Below are positions 21,732-33,959 of a stretch of DNA of 64,000 nt, piece by piece. The notes beneath the pieces were generated by a model. That model was not told the DNA's origin, searched no databases, and saw only the letters and a list, made by a program, of their open reading frames with translations. This DNA is from Flammula alnicola (taxonomy: Eukaryota > Basidiomycota > Agaricomycetes > Agaricales > Strophariaceae), in assembly GCA_015499995.1 (NCBI GenBank), contig JADNRV010000022.1, positions 62,001-126,000 of the forward strand, in the 5' to 3' direction. Made by a program: the position numbers and the translations under genes. Positions within the stretch are counted from its first letter, which is position 1; every line of letters starts with the position of its first letter.

Positions 21732-24700
21732 ATGGCACCAGCCTCCTCAACTTCCCGCGTCTCGTCCTCGTCCACCGCCCTCACATGGCGCCCAACGAAG
21801 ATCATGCATATGCGCGACCTCTCAAAGGACGACGACTTCCTCAGCCATCTGCTCGTAGAGAAGCTAGGCACGGGCACAGTTCCCTTACTCGTTCACAAGA
21901 TGGATTCATCGAGACGACTGCCCAAGACGGACACCCAGGACCTCATGAGAATAGTGAGACGCGTGAGTCTCCCAACTTCGTGTCGCTTTTTGCGTGCAGC
22001 ATCCATGTTTACGCGACTTGCTCATCCATCGTGTTTTTTTAAAGCTTGTCGGCAGTAAAGCCCCACTCCAGCAGGTCGTCCGTCAGGCTGTTGATGAATT
22101 ACTCGAGTACGTGTCTTGTGCGCTTCTCCGTATCCACATCGCTCCGTATCCACATCGCTCCGTACCCACACCGCCCTCCGTCCCCTTTGATGTCAGCGTC
22201 CTAACTGTCTGTTCTCCGTCGTAGACTACCCCCTATACGTTATTATCTCAAGTCATATACCCAAAAACAGATCAACGCCTTCGCCACGTGAGTACGGCGT
22301 CCCTCCTTGTCATTCATCCTCTCACAAACCCCCCTCTATTCACAGCCATGCTGCCCGTTACTGCGAGCTTTATCAGCCTTCGGGTTCAATTGAAATCGCA
22401 CACACGTCGCGCTACTCCCACCACACTGGCAAATCCGAGCTATGTATTTTAGCAACACGTAATCTCGCCCCTGGCACCGTCATCACAGAGCTCAAGGGTT
22501 CCATGGCCAACTTGACGGACGAAGAGGATAAAGAGCTTAAGCGCACAGACCTCAGAAACTCTGATATCCGACGTGATTTCAGCGTCATTCACTCAAAATC
22601 GATGAAGAAAAACCACCTGTTCTTGGGCCCGGCCCGATTTGTCAATGTGAGTAATTGCGTTCTCAAGTCTGGTGACGCTGGTTTCTGATATGGAACAACA
22701 GCACGATTGTGATAACAACTGCGAGTTATTCCGTGAGGGCAGATATATCACATTTAGGGTCCTCAGGCCAATTGCCATAGGCGAAGAAATAACAGCGCAT
22801 TATGGCGACGGATACTGTACGTGCCGTGTCCTTATAGTGACATCGCTTACTAACATGTGTTCTAGTCGGCAAGAAGAACAGGCACTGTCTGTGCGAGACT
22901 TGCGAGAAGAATGGCAGAGGAGGTTACTCTCCTGATCACCAGGATGACGAACCTGAATCTAGTTCGGATTCCAGTTCAGGCTCGGATTCAGACTCTGATT
23001 CCGATTCCGACACTTCCTCAAGCGACACAGATAGCGATCTTCCAGAGAAACCCATCTTGAACATCAACGAACGGCGGACACGACGCGGGGTTTACGCGAT
23101 TACAAAACCCAAAGAAGGAGATAGCGACAGCGATAATGACGACGACGACGATGATAAAGTGCCATTGGCCGACGCAAAGGATATTCCTGCAGATGGCGAA
23201 ATTGAATTAACAGCTGAAATTGACACAGGGTCCGAATTGACATCACTGGCACCTTCCATGCCCCCGTCTGATGGTTCTAGCCCTGCAAAGCATTCAACCC
23301 ATGGTCTCATGACGCCCGACCGTAATCTTGGATTATCACGTTCGTCCTCTTCCCTCACTGAGTTGACGTCTTCTACGGGTCGCTCTACACCAAAGAGCAA
23401 TCAATCTACGCCTTTTCGTTCCATTATCTCAACCCGCCGACAACGCGCAAAAGAATCGCAAGCGAATGCGAGCACGAACAAGACCAAGAGCAATTCTTTG
23501 CCCAAAGATGCTTCTCCCAGTATCAGTGTCGAACCCTCCCCGAAACGCCTCACACGGTCAATTTCTTCTCTGAGGTTGAACGAGAAAAAGACGAAAGGCA
23601 AGGCTACACCTACGCCGATTCCGACCCCGCGATCTGGAAGGCTATCGAAAGGTAAAGATAAGGAGGAGACGAACATCAAAAAGGAAGAAGTCGAGACGCG
23701 CGTTCTGCGTGCCCGTCCTTCTACAGTTGTTGTTGAGGCGCCCAAGGAGCCCGTCAAACCTGACGTGCCCCGAGGCCCTGACGGCAAACTTTTGCCTACG
23801 TGTTCCACGTGTTCGAATGTTTTGCCTTTAATTGCTGTAGACTCCAAGGTCGTCTGGGGCCTTGGAGTGGAAGCCGGGAAGAAGAAGAAGAATGTCAAGC
23901 ATGATTGTCCTCGGTATGTCGATTTTTTTTTGCGTTTTCGTGACGAATCAGCTCATATGCGCGTATAATAGATGCTTGCGTCACTTCGCCATCTATCAGC
24001 AACTGTGGCCTTCTCGTGTTGCTCCTCATGGAACGATCTCAGCAACCCCTCGCCAGGAAACTCCTGTTGAAGTTATTACGAAGAAAGTGACCCATAAAGG
24101 GTTACCTGTTCTTGATCGCAAACTTGCAGCCGCAGCTTCAGCTTGTTCCTCGAAATCCAAGAAGTCGAAGAAACACGGACGCGAGGACGAGGAGGAAGAG
24201 GAACAGCGGCCTCTCAAGCGACGAAAGTCGGAACCCGAGCCGCTCCTCCACAAAGCGAAAGTGACTAAAACGTACTCCTCTAGCGCTCGAAAACTCAGGC
24301 TCGATCCTCTCCCGGAACCTCCTACGAAACGTAAACGTGGTCGGCCACGCCTCTCCTCGCCGAAGAGGGTTGTCAGGCCCAAAGTCAAGGTCGAAGAGCC
24401 TGCTCCTGAAGGCGAGAAGTCTCTGCTATTTCAGCCGAGAGCAGTCAACGGACGATTCGGAAAGAAAGACAAATCGCCTAGGAAGAACGGTGAATCCACC
24501 TCGCCTACCAGCTCATCGAGTCGAAAGGGGCGTTCAGGAGGGCAAGACAGCGACGACGAGAATGACCAGCGCAAGTGGATCTCCCCGCGTCGCAAGCGTT
24601 CTAGCGATAATATAGAAGAGCTGGAAGAATCTCCTCGCAAGAAGGCGACCAAGCAAAAGCAGCCTCTCGTCGAAGAGGACGTGCGCGAAGAGGCTGCTGC

Positions 24701-25401
24701 GCAGAGAGTCCTGCCACGCCCCCTTTCAGGCTTCCGCGGCGGAAGGCTCTTCTCCAATCCAAACCCTCTGCAATTCGCCCTGTACGCCTGGGCTGGTCCT
24801 GTTGTCCTTGATGACTCGTCCTCCTCTGACGACGAGAAGCATCCTGAGACCCCTGAGGATGCTGATTCCATTACGGCAGGCGTTATTACGCCCGAAGAAG
24901 ATACCCCGTCGTTCACTCCTCCCGCCGCTGTTATTATTCCAAGAGCACCTCTAACTTACAAACCTTCGCCATTCGCGTTTGCTAAGAATCGCTGGAATGG
25001 AGGTTCGGCGAGTCTTGCCCCAGTAGGTGCCGCCAGAAAGACAACTTTGGGTAAACAGAAGAAGGCATATCTTTCAGAAGAAGAGGTAAGCCGGCGTTCT
25101 CGATGTTTTCATGGGGGTTATGTGACTAATGAATTTATTTTGTTAGAGTCCTGGGATGTCTCCTCTGGACAGCGAGAGGTCGCTTAGTCCTCTTCCCAAC
25201 GATCACCCATCACCTATTTCATCCGACGATGGCACCACCCTTCCTCACAAACTGCGACACATTTATCCCGTTCTCCATCCCGCTTCTGCCTCCAACGCTT
25301 ACATTCCGAAAAGCACCACATTCCCATCTCAAAGCACAGAGATTCCCCTCAATTTCATTCGCGCTGGCTGGGACGATGCCTCCGACGCTTCAGAAGCCTG
25401 A
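21732..25401 (+). CDS. SET9: Histone H4-K20 methyltransferase SET9 (Suv4-20 family)
   Basis: SET9/Suv4-20 enzymes methylate histone H4 lysine 20 and in fission yeast support the Crb2 damage checkpoint. The ATG at 21732 opens an N-terminal helical domain (LSKDDDFLSHLLVEKLGTGT) and then the SET domain through several small introns. Visible are the ELCILATRNLAPGTVITELK entry strand, the RFVNHDCDNNCELF catalytic motif (the intron near 22648-22701 splits RFVN/HDC), the GEEITAHYGDGYF motif and a post-SET zinc-type CLCETC motif. After about residue 280 comes a very long low-complexity tail with acidic Ser/Asp runs, basic blocks and an AT-hook (KRKRGRPRL). The tail ends with a conserved-looking FIRAGWDDASDASEA at 25401. 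A tail zinc-like cluster CSTCS...CPRCLRHF near 23800-23990 spans another intron. Nuclear and chromatin-bound by inference. About 1,000 residues. Confidence 0.88.
22123..22172 (+). repeat. 16-bp tandem repeat inside a SET9 intron
   Basis: Three head-to-tail copies of a gctccgtatccacatc-type 16-mer; the third copy differs at about two positions. It lies between a gtacgt donor and a cgtag acceptor of an intron. Likely slippage-derived. Confidence 0.75.
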
Positions 25402-25741
25402 ACCCTTTACGAGCACATAGTTTTTCTTTTTATCTTGGTCCGTTCAGTTGTTGTGTAATTATTATCCAAGCGCATTATCATTATCGTTTCAATTGCAAGT
25501 CGAACTGTCGTGTTTATTAACATAACTTTCTTCAATTAATGTACAAGTATGCATGTCTTCCATACATATTTTCTCGTCATCCATCCCAACCATGGCAATA
25601 GATCGCAATCTGTCTCAACTGTATAATTCTGTAACCAAAGTCAAGAATACAAGCCTTGTTCCCTGAAAGAATGCATAGCAAATTTGATTATTACGAGTAA
25701 ACATCGAAAGATGATTGATATTCAAGTCTTGCGTTCTAAAT
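25402..25741. other. Convergent 3' spacer, SET9 and CCT6
   Basis: AT-rich 340-base spacer between two converging stop codons. It holds the 3' UTRs of both genes; no reading frame of interest was seen. Confidence 0.5.
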
Positions 25742-27793
25742 CTATTGCTGTCCATCAGGTCTCAGCGAACTGCGTCCCGCACGCAAGATTTCATCTGTCG
25801 ATAACAGATTCACCGCAATAACCGAGCTGGAAAATTTATGAGCATTCAATTCGACCACGGAACATTCAATACGAGCTTACCAGGAGTGCAGCATTTGCCT
25901 TTTCACCCTGTAGTTATCCCAGATACCTTCAACGGTCGGGTCGAATGGCTCTCCGGATTGCAGATCGATACCAACGACGTTGCCTTCTGCTTGCTCGTCC
26001 TGTAAGGCCACTACAACATCCTGCACGTCGAAACCACCGTTTTGGGCCAGGGTCTTTGGGATGATCAACAGAGCATCCGCGAACGCCTGAACACCCATTT
26101 TGACACGACCTTTCGCGTTTTTCTTCACGGGTCCGCTCAGATAAGCCGAACACGCAACCTCGAACGCCCCGGCGCCAGGGATAAGGCACTCATCCTCGAT
26201 AGCGTTCTTGACAGCCCGTAGACCATCACGAAGGGCATCTTGAATTTGCTGGGTTGTGTAGGGATTGGGGCCTTTAATGAGGAGGGTGACAGATTTGGGA
26301 TCTTTGACTTCTTCGATGAATGTGAACTTCTCTTCTCCTAGTGTGTACTCGTAAACGAGTCCTGCCCAGCCAAGTACCGAAGGAGTAAGGTCATCAACTG
26401 AGTTTTGTGCGACTCCTCCGCAGATGAGTTGAAGTCTATGGCATGATTAGATATGTTGAGTTGGTAGCACGAATCGGCCCACCTTTCCATATTCCGTCGC
26501 TTTGCTCTTCGCAGGGCGAAAATGCCATTCTTGGCAAGAACGTCCAAGCTCATTGGATCGATACCCTTCTGGTTGATGATGACAAAGTTTTTCTTCTTTT
26601 CCTTCGAGTCGACGGCTTGATCGCAAACGAGATTCTTGAGGGCGACGATCTTTTGAAGTTTGGCATCAAGGAATTTGCGCTCGGATTCCACGAGTGTTTC
26701 ACGCTGCTCTGCAGAGGAGTAGAAGAAACCGGAATTTACTTCACTGAAACAGATGGTTCATTAGCAGAAAATATTGGATATCGTGAATGCTACTCGCGTT
26801 TTTTCGTACTCCAAACTGACGTTCAAGATAAGCACAAAAGCATTCTCGACACGCTTGGGCATGTCAGGATGTCTTGCACCGTGATCAAGGACAAGTCCAC
26901 GAATAAGCTGAGTTTCTGATGCCGTTCTGTGTTGCATTTTCATGATTTCGACCATATGCAGATCTATTGGCTCTCGGAATTCATCTTTCGCGCCTGGACC
27001 AAGTTTTAGTCTTGCATTGATATAGAGAATGAGAATGCAAACCGACCTGGTCCTGGTGTGCGGGGACGAATGGCTATCACGGCATCGACAACATCCGCAG
27101 CAAGTTGTTTTGCGAGACTGGCATTAACTTTGGTTGCTAATGAGGTGTTGGCAATGTTAATTAGGGTTGCACGATCCATCTTCACCGACACCTTGAATGT
27201 ATCAAGGAACTAGATAGAAGAATAGAACGTCATATGAAGCGAGGAAGAGTCATGATAGTTATAAAATCCTTACAGCAAGTGCCTCCTTTTTGGCGAGGTC
27301 AAACCCTTCACCAATCACTGTGGGGTGAACTCCTTCCGAGATGAAACGATCGGCCTGCTTCAATAACTCTCCAACGAGAAGCACAACAGAGGTTGTTCCG
27401 TCTCCAACTTGATCGTCTTGCGCTACAGCCGTTCGGGCAATCATGGCTGCGGTAGGATTTTGGATTTGCATCTCTGAGAGCAGGACCTTTCCATCTTTTG
27501 TCATCTTGATTTGGCCAGCACCGTCCACAAGCATTTTCAACGTTCCTCGTGGCCCTAAATCGAAGAAATAGCAAATGCTCAGTAAGCCACGCGAAGAATT
27601 TTAACGCGCAATACCCAAGCAATACCCACCTAGGTTACCCTTAACGACATTTGCAAGCCCCATTGCTCCATTGGTGTTCACCTAACAGCAGAGATAAATA
27701 TCAATTGAACAGGAAAGTAAAGAAACATACCTGGAGAGCAGCCGCCCTCTTCACACTCTCCGCCTTTGGGTTGATGAGCTCGATGCTGGACAT
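25742..27793 (-). CDS. CCT6: T-complex protein 1 subunit zeta (CCT6)
   Basis: One of eight subunits of the cytosolic TRiC/CCT chaperonin that folds actin and tubulin. From the ATG at 27793 the protein reads [20 protein letters not shown], then [19 protein letters not shown] with the ATP-binding turn, [20 protein letters not shown], and the catalytic [20 protein letters not shown] motif. The apical domain includes the zeta-type [19 protein letters not shown] segment. The C-terminal equatorial part has [10 protein letters not shown] and ENAQ-region helices, and the last exon (stop at 25742) is [20 protein letters not shown]. Many 50-60-nt introns interrupt it. The [11 protein letters not shown] block and the apical region are diagnostic of zeta. 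About 550 residues, the family norm. Confidence 0.95.
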
Positions 27794-28181
27794 GTTAAGA
27801 TTGGGCTGAGCAGAAATACGCGTTCAGAGACTTGTTTTGTATCTGACGCGCCTCCCAGAATTCAGGCTCCGCTTCAACTTCAGCCGTTATCTTATCAGCT
27901 TCAACTTCAATGTGGATAGACTCATTTAATAGGAACAAGATCTCGTCTTCCTACCTCCCTATAAACATGTTTGAATACACCAATAATCTTAAGGTCCTAG
28001 AGACTAGCAATTTACAAAGCTTAACAATGCAAAGTGTCCGATGATATATCGCAAGATCGTACAAGAAATGTCGAGATCAAAACCAATCAACAAAAGCGAG
28101 ACGTAGTCGTTGTGAGAGACAATGTCCACAAAAAGGTCCTAGAAATGGAGAGGTCCACAATACATACATTCGTGTTTTATG
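27794..28181. other. CCT6 upstream region and 3' end of the next gene
   Basis: No gene is seen. It must contain the CCT6 promoter and the 3' UTR of the reverse-strand gene ending at 28182. An open frame on the plus strand from 28034 is a shadow of that gene. Confidence 0.45.
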
Positions 28182-30982
28182 TCACTGGACAAACATCCCC
28201 TTGGTATTCCTCGATGCATGATGAGAAGAATCCGCAAGAGGACTCTCAGGGCCCGAAGGAGCCGCTGAAGGCGAATGGTGCTGCAATCGCTGACGTGATG
28301 GCTCTGTTTCGCCGTTTTTCCAAGCTTCGTCGATTTCTTGCAGAAGATGAAGAATCCGTTTATAAGGATTTGAACCGTGTTTAAGAGGTGTGGGATCATT
28401 GATCAGGTCCGTCACGCGAGGATCTTCGTAATGACGCCCTTGTTTACCATATAGATTCAAGAGATCCATGGTTTCGTTGCAATTTTTGAGGTAATCTCTA
28501 TCTTCAACCTGGAGTGCTCGAACAATATGGATCTGAGAATATTTTTGTCAGCATGCAACGCAATGTCACGACATAAATGACGTACGTCCTCGATGAGCTG
28601 AGTGAAACCGGGAACTGGTTTCCCGCGTAAAGCCTTACACTTTTGCCTGATAAACTCGTATTGCTTGACGACATCCAATATTTTCTTCCCAGCCTGAGCT
28701 TTGTAAAATTCAGACCATGATGGGTCTTCCTGCAAGAGACGATCAACAGCTCTGATGAAGGGCTCATCAGGCGGTACAGATTCCTCGCCGTCGTCGTCTG
28801 ACTGATCAGGTCGAGGGGCGTGGAGTGGTCCTTGGGTAGGAGAAGGAGAGCGCGGAGGACGTGGCGGTGATAAAGGTGGAGGATCCGGGAACGTGTACTG
28901 AAGTTGATGCACTTCTTTTATAGAATTTCGTTTTCGCTTGGAAGTAGAAGAGCCCGAGGCCTCAGTGCTTGAGTGACCAGGATAATGTGGGCTCGTGTGG
29001 CGCGGACTGTGCATAGGAGATTGTTGCCAGGCGTAGTCGTGTCGAGGAACTTTGTTTAGGACTGGATGCGGTTGGGCGGTGGGACCTGCGCTATCGTAGT
29101 CATCAAACGATGGAGACTTTGCCCGTTTCCTAGGATCGCGTTGAGTTTCGCTTGATCCCCGTCGCGAGTCAACAACATCCATCCGGTCGGAATGTGCATC
29201 ATACTCATCGTAGGCTGGAGTCAACAGCTCAGATGGAATTTTTGGAGGAGGAGGGGCTGCACCATGAGGGGGAAGCTACTCAAATATTTAGAGTATTCTA
29301 AGGTGACCTAAATGGCAAGTAAAACTCACCATTTCAACGACTAAGTCCAGAGTTCTGTCTGGTTGTATAACCACATTTGCCGACATAAATTCGTCCACGT
29401 TGTCGGCCGATACTCGTAGAATAAACTGCCTATACTTTCCGCGCAGTGTATATGCTCTGGCAGGTCCTGTTTGCATGAATGAGCAAAATGAAATATAAGG
29501 TCGAGTTTCCAGGAAGGAAGTTACCATCTATCCTTGAGAGGCCAGTCTGCAATTCCTGGGTCTGTGGAGGGACAAATACGTAAGTAGAAGGCAGGGAAAA
29601 CATCTGGCATTACTCACAAGATCCATTGCATCAGCCCAAAACCCATCTTCCGGGTCATCGCCTGGGCGTAAGGGCACTTTGACTTCAGCGAGCTGATGAT
29701 CGACTGTTCCACTTCGCAAATCCTGTATTAGGATTGTGACCATACGAAGCGGTTGTTTGCTTCGCTTTTGAGCTGAGAACATTTACGGTTAGGGCAGAGA
29801 TACAATATCTGAAGAGATTTTATCGCGTACAAGGGCTCTCAGAGCTTTGTCCAGAACCATTAAAGTGTGATGCAGTGCCGCCTGAGGCTTGTTGATGGCC
29901 TCTCGCCCGATATTGCTGCTCTCGAGGGGGTGACATAGAATCCATACGGTCCGTTGGTTGAGAATCGTAGTCGCGACGATAATAAGGAGCACCAGCCGCT
30001 GACGATGCTGATGCATGGTACGAAGATGAGGATGCACTAGAATTTGGAGCTTGGTAGGAATGATTTGAAGGAGGCGGTTGTTGAGAGTGATGTGCACCGC
30101 GCTGACTCGTTTGCCTATGCCCTTCGTTATAACTAGATTGTGGTTGTCTGCTCTTTTCTGGCTGAGCTCGGCTCCTGGACGGTGGTGGAGGCGGCGGCGG
30201 CGGCGGCGGAGGCCTGCTTGAAACAGAATTGCGCGAATCCGAGGAAGTTTTTCGAAGGGTGCTTGGTGTATTTGAAGACGCGGTTGAGCTACTCGGATAT
30301 CCCCCATTGGACGAAATCGACACTGTAGGGGAATCTTGGCGTCCAGTGCCCTTTGCAGCGGCAGCTACGCCGCGATACATAGAAGAATAAGGCCCTGGCC
30401 CATGGTCTAGTGGCGGGTCTGCACTGGGGGTCGGGTCGTATGTCTGAATACGAAACCGCGACGTCTGTCCGGGATATGCTTCTGGTCGTCTAGGTCGCTT
30501 CGCAGGTTTCTTCGGTTTCTCGGGTTTAGGTTTGGGAGGTATAGGAACCTCTTGACCGGGCAAGAAAAAGCCAGGCTTTGGAACAGTCTCCGGCACTGCC
30601 TCATATGTGACGATGCTCTGTGGCGGCTGATTCGAAGAGAATGCCACAGCCTGGCGAATGAGGGGCCTTGCTGCCGGAGGTGGGGTGTCGTCGTCTGCAA
30701 CGGCCTGCATCCTGGTATCACCATCATCCGAGATAGCCGGCGAAGGGATTCGTTTCGGCGCCTAGAGGATAAAGAACGAAATATTCGTCAGGACTCTGGG
30801 ATTTTGTGGCTTTGAATCTACTAACAGGTCGCTCTTGAGAAGACTCTCGACTGCTGCTGTGGGAATGCCATGTCGTAAGAACGTAGTGAGAATCGAAGTT
30901 GAAAAAACACATACGAAGAGCCATTCGCTGAGCGCAGCCTTCCACGTCCGATCTCGCCATCGTACTCGGCCATCCGTGCCAT
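28182..30982 (-). CDS. Large basidiomycete protein of unknown function, proline-rich
   Basis: I do not recognise this family. From the ATG at 30982 (MARMAEYDGEIGRGRLRSAN) three small exons lead into a long disordered region. It has a Lys/Pro stretch (PIPPKPKPEKPKKPAKRP), an uninterrupted run of about eleven prolines near 30210-30180, and Ser/Tyr/Gln-rich sequence. After a 54-nt intron comes a folded-looking core (LRMVTILIQDLRSGTVDHQL, then GLSRIDGPARAYTLRGKYRQ and DEFMSANVVIQPDRTLDLVV) of alternating hydrophobic pattern, probably beta-rich. A second disordered stretch contains a basic KRAKSPS-type patch and a SKRKRNS motif suggesting nuclear entry. The C-terminal third is helical (RAVDRLLQEDPSWSEFYKAQ, VVKQYEFIRQKCKALRGKPV) and ends at 28182. 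About 830 residues. Coding status is well supported by splice continuity; function is unknown. Confidence 0.7.
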
Positions 30983-31538
30983 TTTGCCAGGTGCAAAAAA
31001 GAGCGAAAGAAAAAAGCTCCACTTCAGGTGAATCGAAGGAGCACCTATCTACGTTTGGTTTGTGGTTGTCTGGCCCTTCAGTGAAATCCGGTGCCAAGCT
31101 AGAGCCCTTTTAAAGTTGAACAACGACGAGAAAGGCAATTATGGATGGGGCTCTTTGACCAGGTGATTGGCAGACCTTTCAGGATACAACAGTCGTCTTG
31201 GGGGCTCTTGGAATAAAGCCAACGGTGGGCGCGGATAAGCAGCCCTTGTTCAGGGCGTCCACTGCCCACTGACACAGAATTGGCAGACAAACGAGCCTCA
31301 ACACTTGACTCGCTTGTCCCGAGCCGGTCATCCCACGGTCCTCTGAAAATTGCTTGATTTGGTAATTTTGCAATCCACCAGGGACACATGCCAGATATGA
31401 CCTTCCTACTTATCGATAAGAAACCGCATCCGGTCATTATAACAAATTCCTCCATTTACTATGCGCTCGTAATCAACCGAAACTGTACAAAAAACTACGA
31501 ACCATTGAGATTCAAGTCCCCGTCTAGAGTAGTAATAT
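30983..31538. other. Intergenic region
   Basis: About 550 bases between two reverse-strand genes, holding the promoter of the 30982 gene and the 3' UTR of the 31539 gene. No coding signal is seen. Confidence 0.45.
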
Positions 31539-32717
31539 TTATAGCGTTGCTTCCTTCTTTCCGTACACCTTCTCAGCATTGCCGTAAAACACAGCGTCGA
31601 CGAAATCTTGCTCGACCATGATGCCGAGCTCAGCGAGGGATTCCCTTGCGATCTCGTACCAGTCGCCAACATTGGAAGGACCTTTTGAAGAGGAAGACGG
31701 GGAAGATCCAAAAATGATACGTTGGTATCCAAAGGCTTCCATGACGGGTCCCACTAAACCAAACAATGAGGGTTGGATGATGAGAAAGGCGAGGATGAAC
31801 TTACGGTACATCTTAATCCGACGCTTCCATTCCTTTATTTGTTGGGTATCAGCAGTTTCGATGGGACTACCAGGGAAAGGTGTCTGTGGGGTTGGGGCAT
31901 CCCAGGCAGGTGGGAGGAACTTGACGTAGACTTGCGGGATCAGGGACAATGCAGCGACCTGAGACTGGAAGGCGAGATATGTCGGGTGGTTCATGAGCTT
32001 GACGATGGGCAAATCGAGGTCATGAGGAGGTGGTAGAATGTTGGCTGCAATTAGATGTCAATAACTGGCTCCGCCAAACAGAAGGGACGACATACATAAG
32101 ACAATGGGGGGTACAGTTTCAAGATCAGCAGAGGCCTTGGCCATCAGATCTTCGAAACCCTCTAGCAGGGAGTCTGAGAGTGTTGCTTGGATGTCAATGT
32201 CGACTGGGTGACCCCGCTGGAGCGCCCACCTCAAGCCTGCGATGGCTTCAGGCGAAACCTTAGTGAAGATAGTCGACAAAGAGGTTGGAACTCCCGAAGA
32301 CGAGATTAGGGTCTCGATAGCAGGATCTGGCTTTTCCAAATCAAAGGGAACTATATAAGAAATGACCTGAGACTCCTTGGAGCTTGACTTGTATCTGCGC
32401 GAGTTAATCTATAAGTCAGTGGCGAAAGGAAAGATTGTGCTGCTAATTACTTACTCGGCAAAGGCCTTCTCGAGCTCTGAACCAGGCAGAGCAAGGACAA
32501 TACCCCTTATTTTGCTGCCTAAGGCCTGGCCAGCTTCCTTCTTCCACTGGCTGTAGCTCACGTCCTTGGAGACGACATTAGCGTCAATAACTTTGGCAGG
32601 GAGCAGGGTGCTGGGGCTGGGGGGCAGCGGGAACGATTCCAAAGTGCCAGAGTTGGGTGGCGTAAACGCTGAGAGGGGAAGTTTGGGAAGATCTTTTGGA
32701 AATTTACGGGGTGCCAT
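31539..32717 (-). CDS. Amidohydrolase-like protein lacking visible metal ligands
   Basis: From the ATG at 32717 (MAPRKFPKDLPKLPLSAFTP) four or five exons encode about 330 residues. The C-terminus (GDWYEIARESLAELGIMVEQ followed by DFVDAVFYGNAEKVYGKK) matches the way amidohydrolase-2/ACMSD-type TIM-barrel enzymes end, in a helix and a G-N-A-x-x-x-Y motif. The block EAFGYQRIIFGSSPSSSSKG resembles the family strand that normally carries a metal-binding Asp (FGSDxP), here changed to Ser. The N-terminal HxH metal motif is not visible. So the protein may be a catalytically inactive relative or have a different active site. Family assignment is tentative. It forms a same-strand series with genes at 28182 and 32877. 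Confidence 0.6.
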
Positions 32718-32876
32718 GGTGGGATATAGTAGAGATGGTATTGAAGTGAAAGATGTTTAAGAACAAAGGAGGCCACTGTAATCTCTTCATCAATCATTAT
32801 TACGCCTGATCGGGTCGTCACACAACAACTGCCAACTGCCGATGGCGACCACCACCACCACAGCCTTTCTAAAATT

Positions 32877-33959
32877 CTACAGCACTGAACCCGAGTCCAT
32901 CGGTCCCAACGATTCAGAATAATCATCCGCCATGTAAATTGACTGAGCCCACCGCCGTGTTCGTTCACTCTGAAAGAGAATCAGATCCACGTCACGGAAG
33001 AAAGCCAATGGAGACACATACTCGACGGTCGTCGTCCATGTCTTCTGATAGGAACTTTTCAAACGCCTCGATGGCATTTCGTCGTTCGCCGTTGCGACCC
33101 TCTTCCCTACCTTCCTTTACGCCCTCCTTTCTACCCTTCTTCAAGCCTTCCTTCAAACCAGACTTCCGCCCATCATCATACCCCTTCTCGTACCCCTCGT
33201 CATATCCATCTTCCCGCCCATCCTCGTAGCACCTATCGACGACTCCTTGTATCTGAACCTCCCGGTTCCGCATTTGTATCTGCAATTCATGAAGTGCCAA
33301 TTGGTATTTTCGCACGGATTCATGTGCCTTTGCCTCAGAATTCTGCAGATCCTCCATTTCTCGTCGAATGTCATGCATATCGTCTTGCAGCCGCCTTGTT
33401 TCTCTCTGAGATGCCTCCAATTGAATCTGATAGTTCCTCGAATCTCTTTCGAGGCGCATCGACTCAATCTCCATCCTCTCGTTTTCGGCTTCAGCAGCTT
33501 TCGCCCTCGCGAGGGCCTCGCTTTCTTGGCGCTCTGCAAAGCTAGCTCGTGCCGTCGCGTCATCCGCTCTTCGCATTTCGTATTCTAAACGATCACCCGA
33601 AGAGCGAAGAAGAGCCTTCAAGTGGTTCGCCTGCCGCTCCTCTTCAGCTATTGCGATAGCAGCAACAAGCGGTGACCGATGCTCGCGCCGCCTGCCGGGG
33701 GAACGCGACGGACGCCTGCGGTTCCTCCTCAAGTCCTCCGCGGACTCTGATGATAAGAGGGTGGGATCATTGAGTATTCGGAGTAACGGCGAAGGAGAAT
33801 AAGTCGCCTCGCGCATTTGCGCCATTAAATCATCACTAAACATGAACCATGAGGTGAGTTATGACTATCGTAAAATTCTTCAGACAATGCTGACCCTGAC
33901 GAGAGGAAGTCTGTCGCTTCATATTCGATCGGTGGGAGTGGTTTATCCTCGACAGGCAT
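32877..33959 (-). CDS. Coiled-coil protein with Gly/Tyr/Lys-rich repeat helix
   Basis: Three exons encode about 320 residues. Exon 1 (MPVEDKPLPPIEYEATDFLS, ATG at 33959) joins through a 60-nt intron to an N-terminal Ser/Arg-rich region. A long charged coiled coil of about 150 residues follows (RLEYEMRRADDATARASFAE, EIESMRLERDSRNYQIQLEA). Near 33230-33110 is a striking four-residue repeat, x-[DE]-G-x read as DGREDGYDEGYEKGYDDGRK and continuing with SGLKEGLKKGRKEGVKEGRE. Glycine at every fourth position with flanking charges is the pattern seen in Yae1/FliH-like N-terminal helices, which pack through glycine faces. The last exon after the cga|gtatgt donor ends at 32877. No catalytic motif is visible and the function is unknown. 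Only 159 bases separate its stop from the next start. Confidence 0.7.

Noticed and set aside
23092..24916. Long reverse-strand open frames opposite SET9
   Set aside because: Shadows of the Ser/Arg-rich coding strand; no independent evidence.
28034..28384. 116-codon plus-strand frame
   Set aside because: Antisense of the last exons of the 28182-30982 gene, with no start context.
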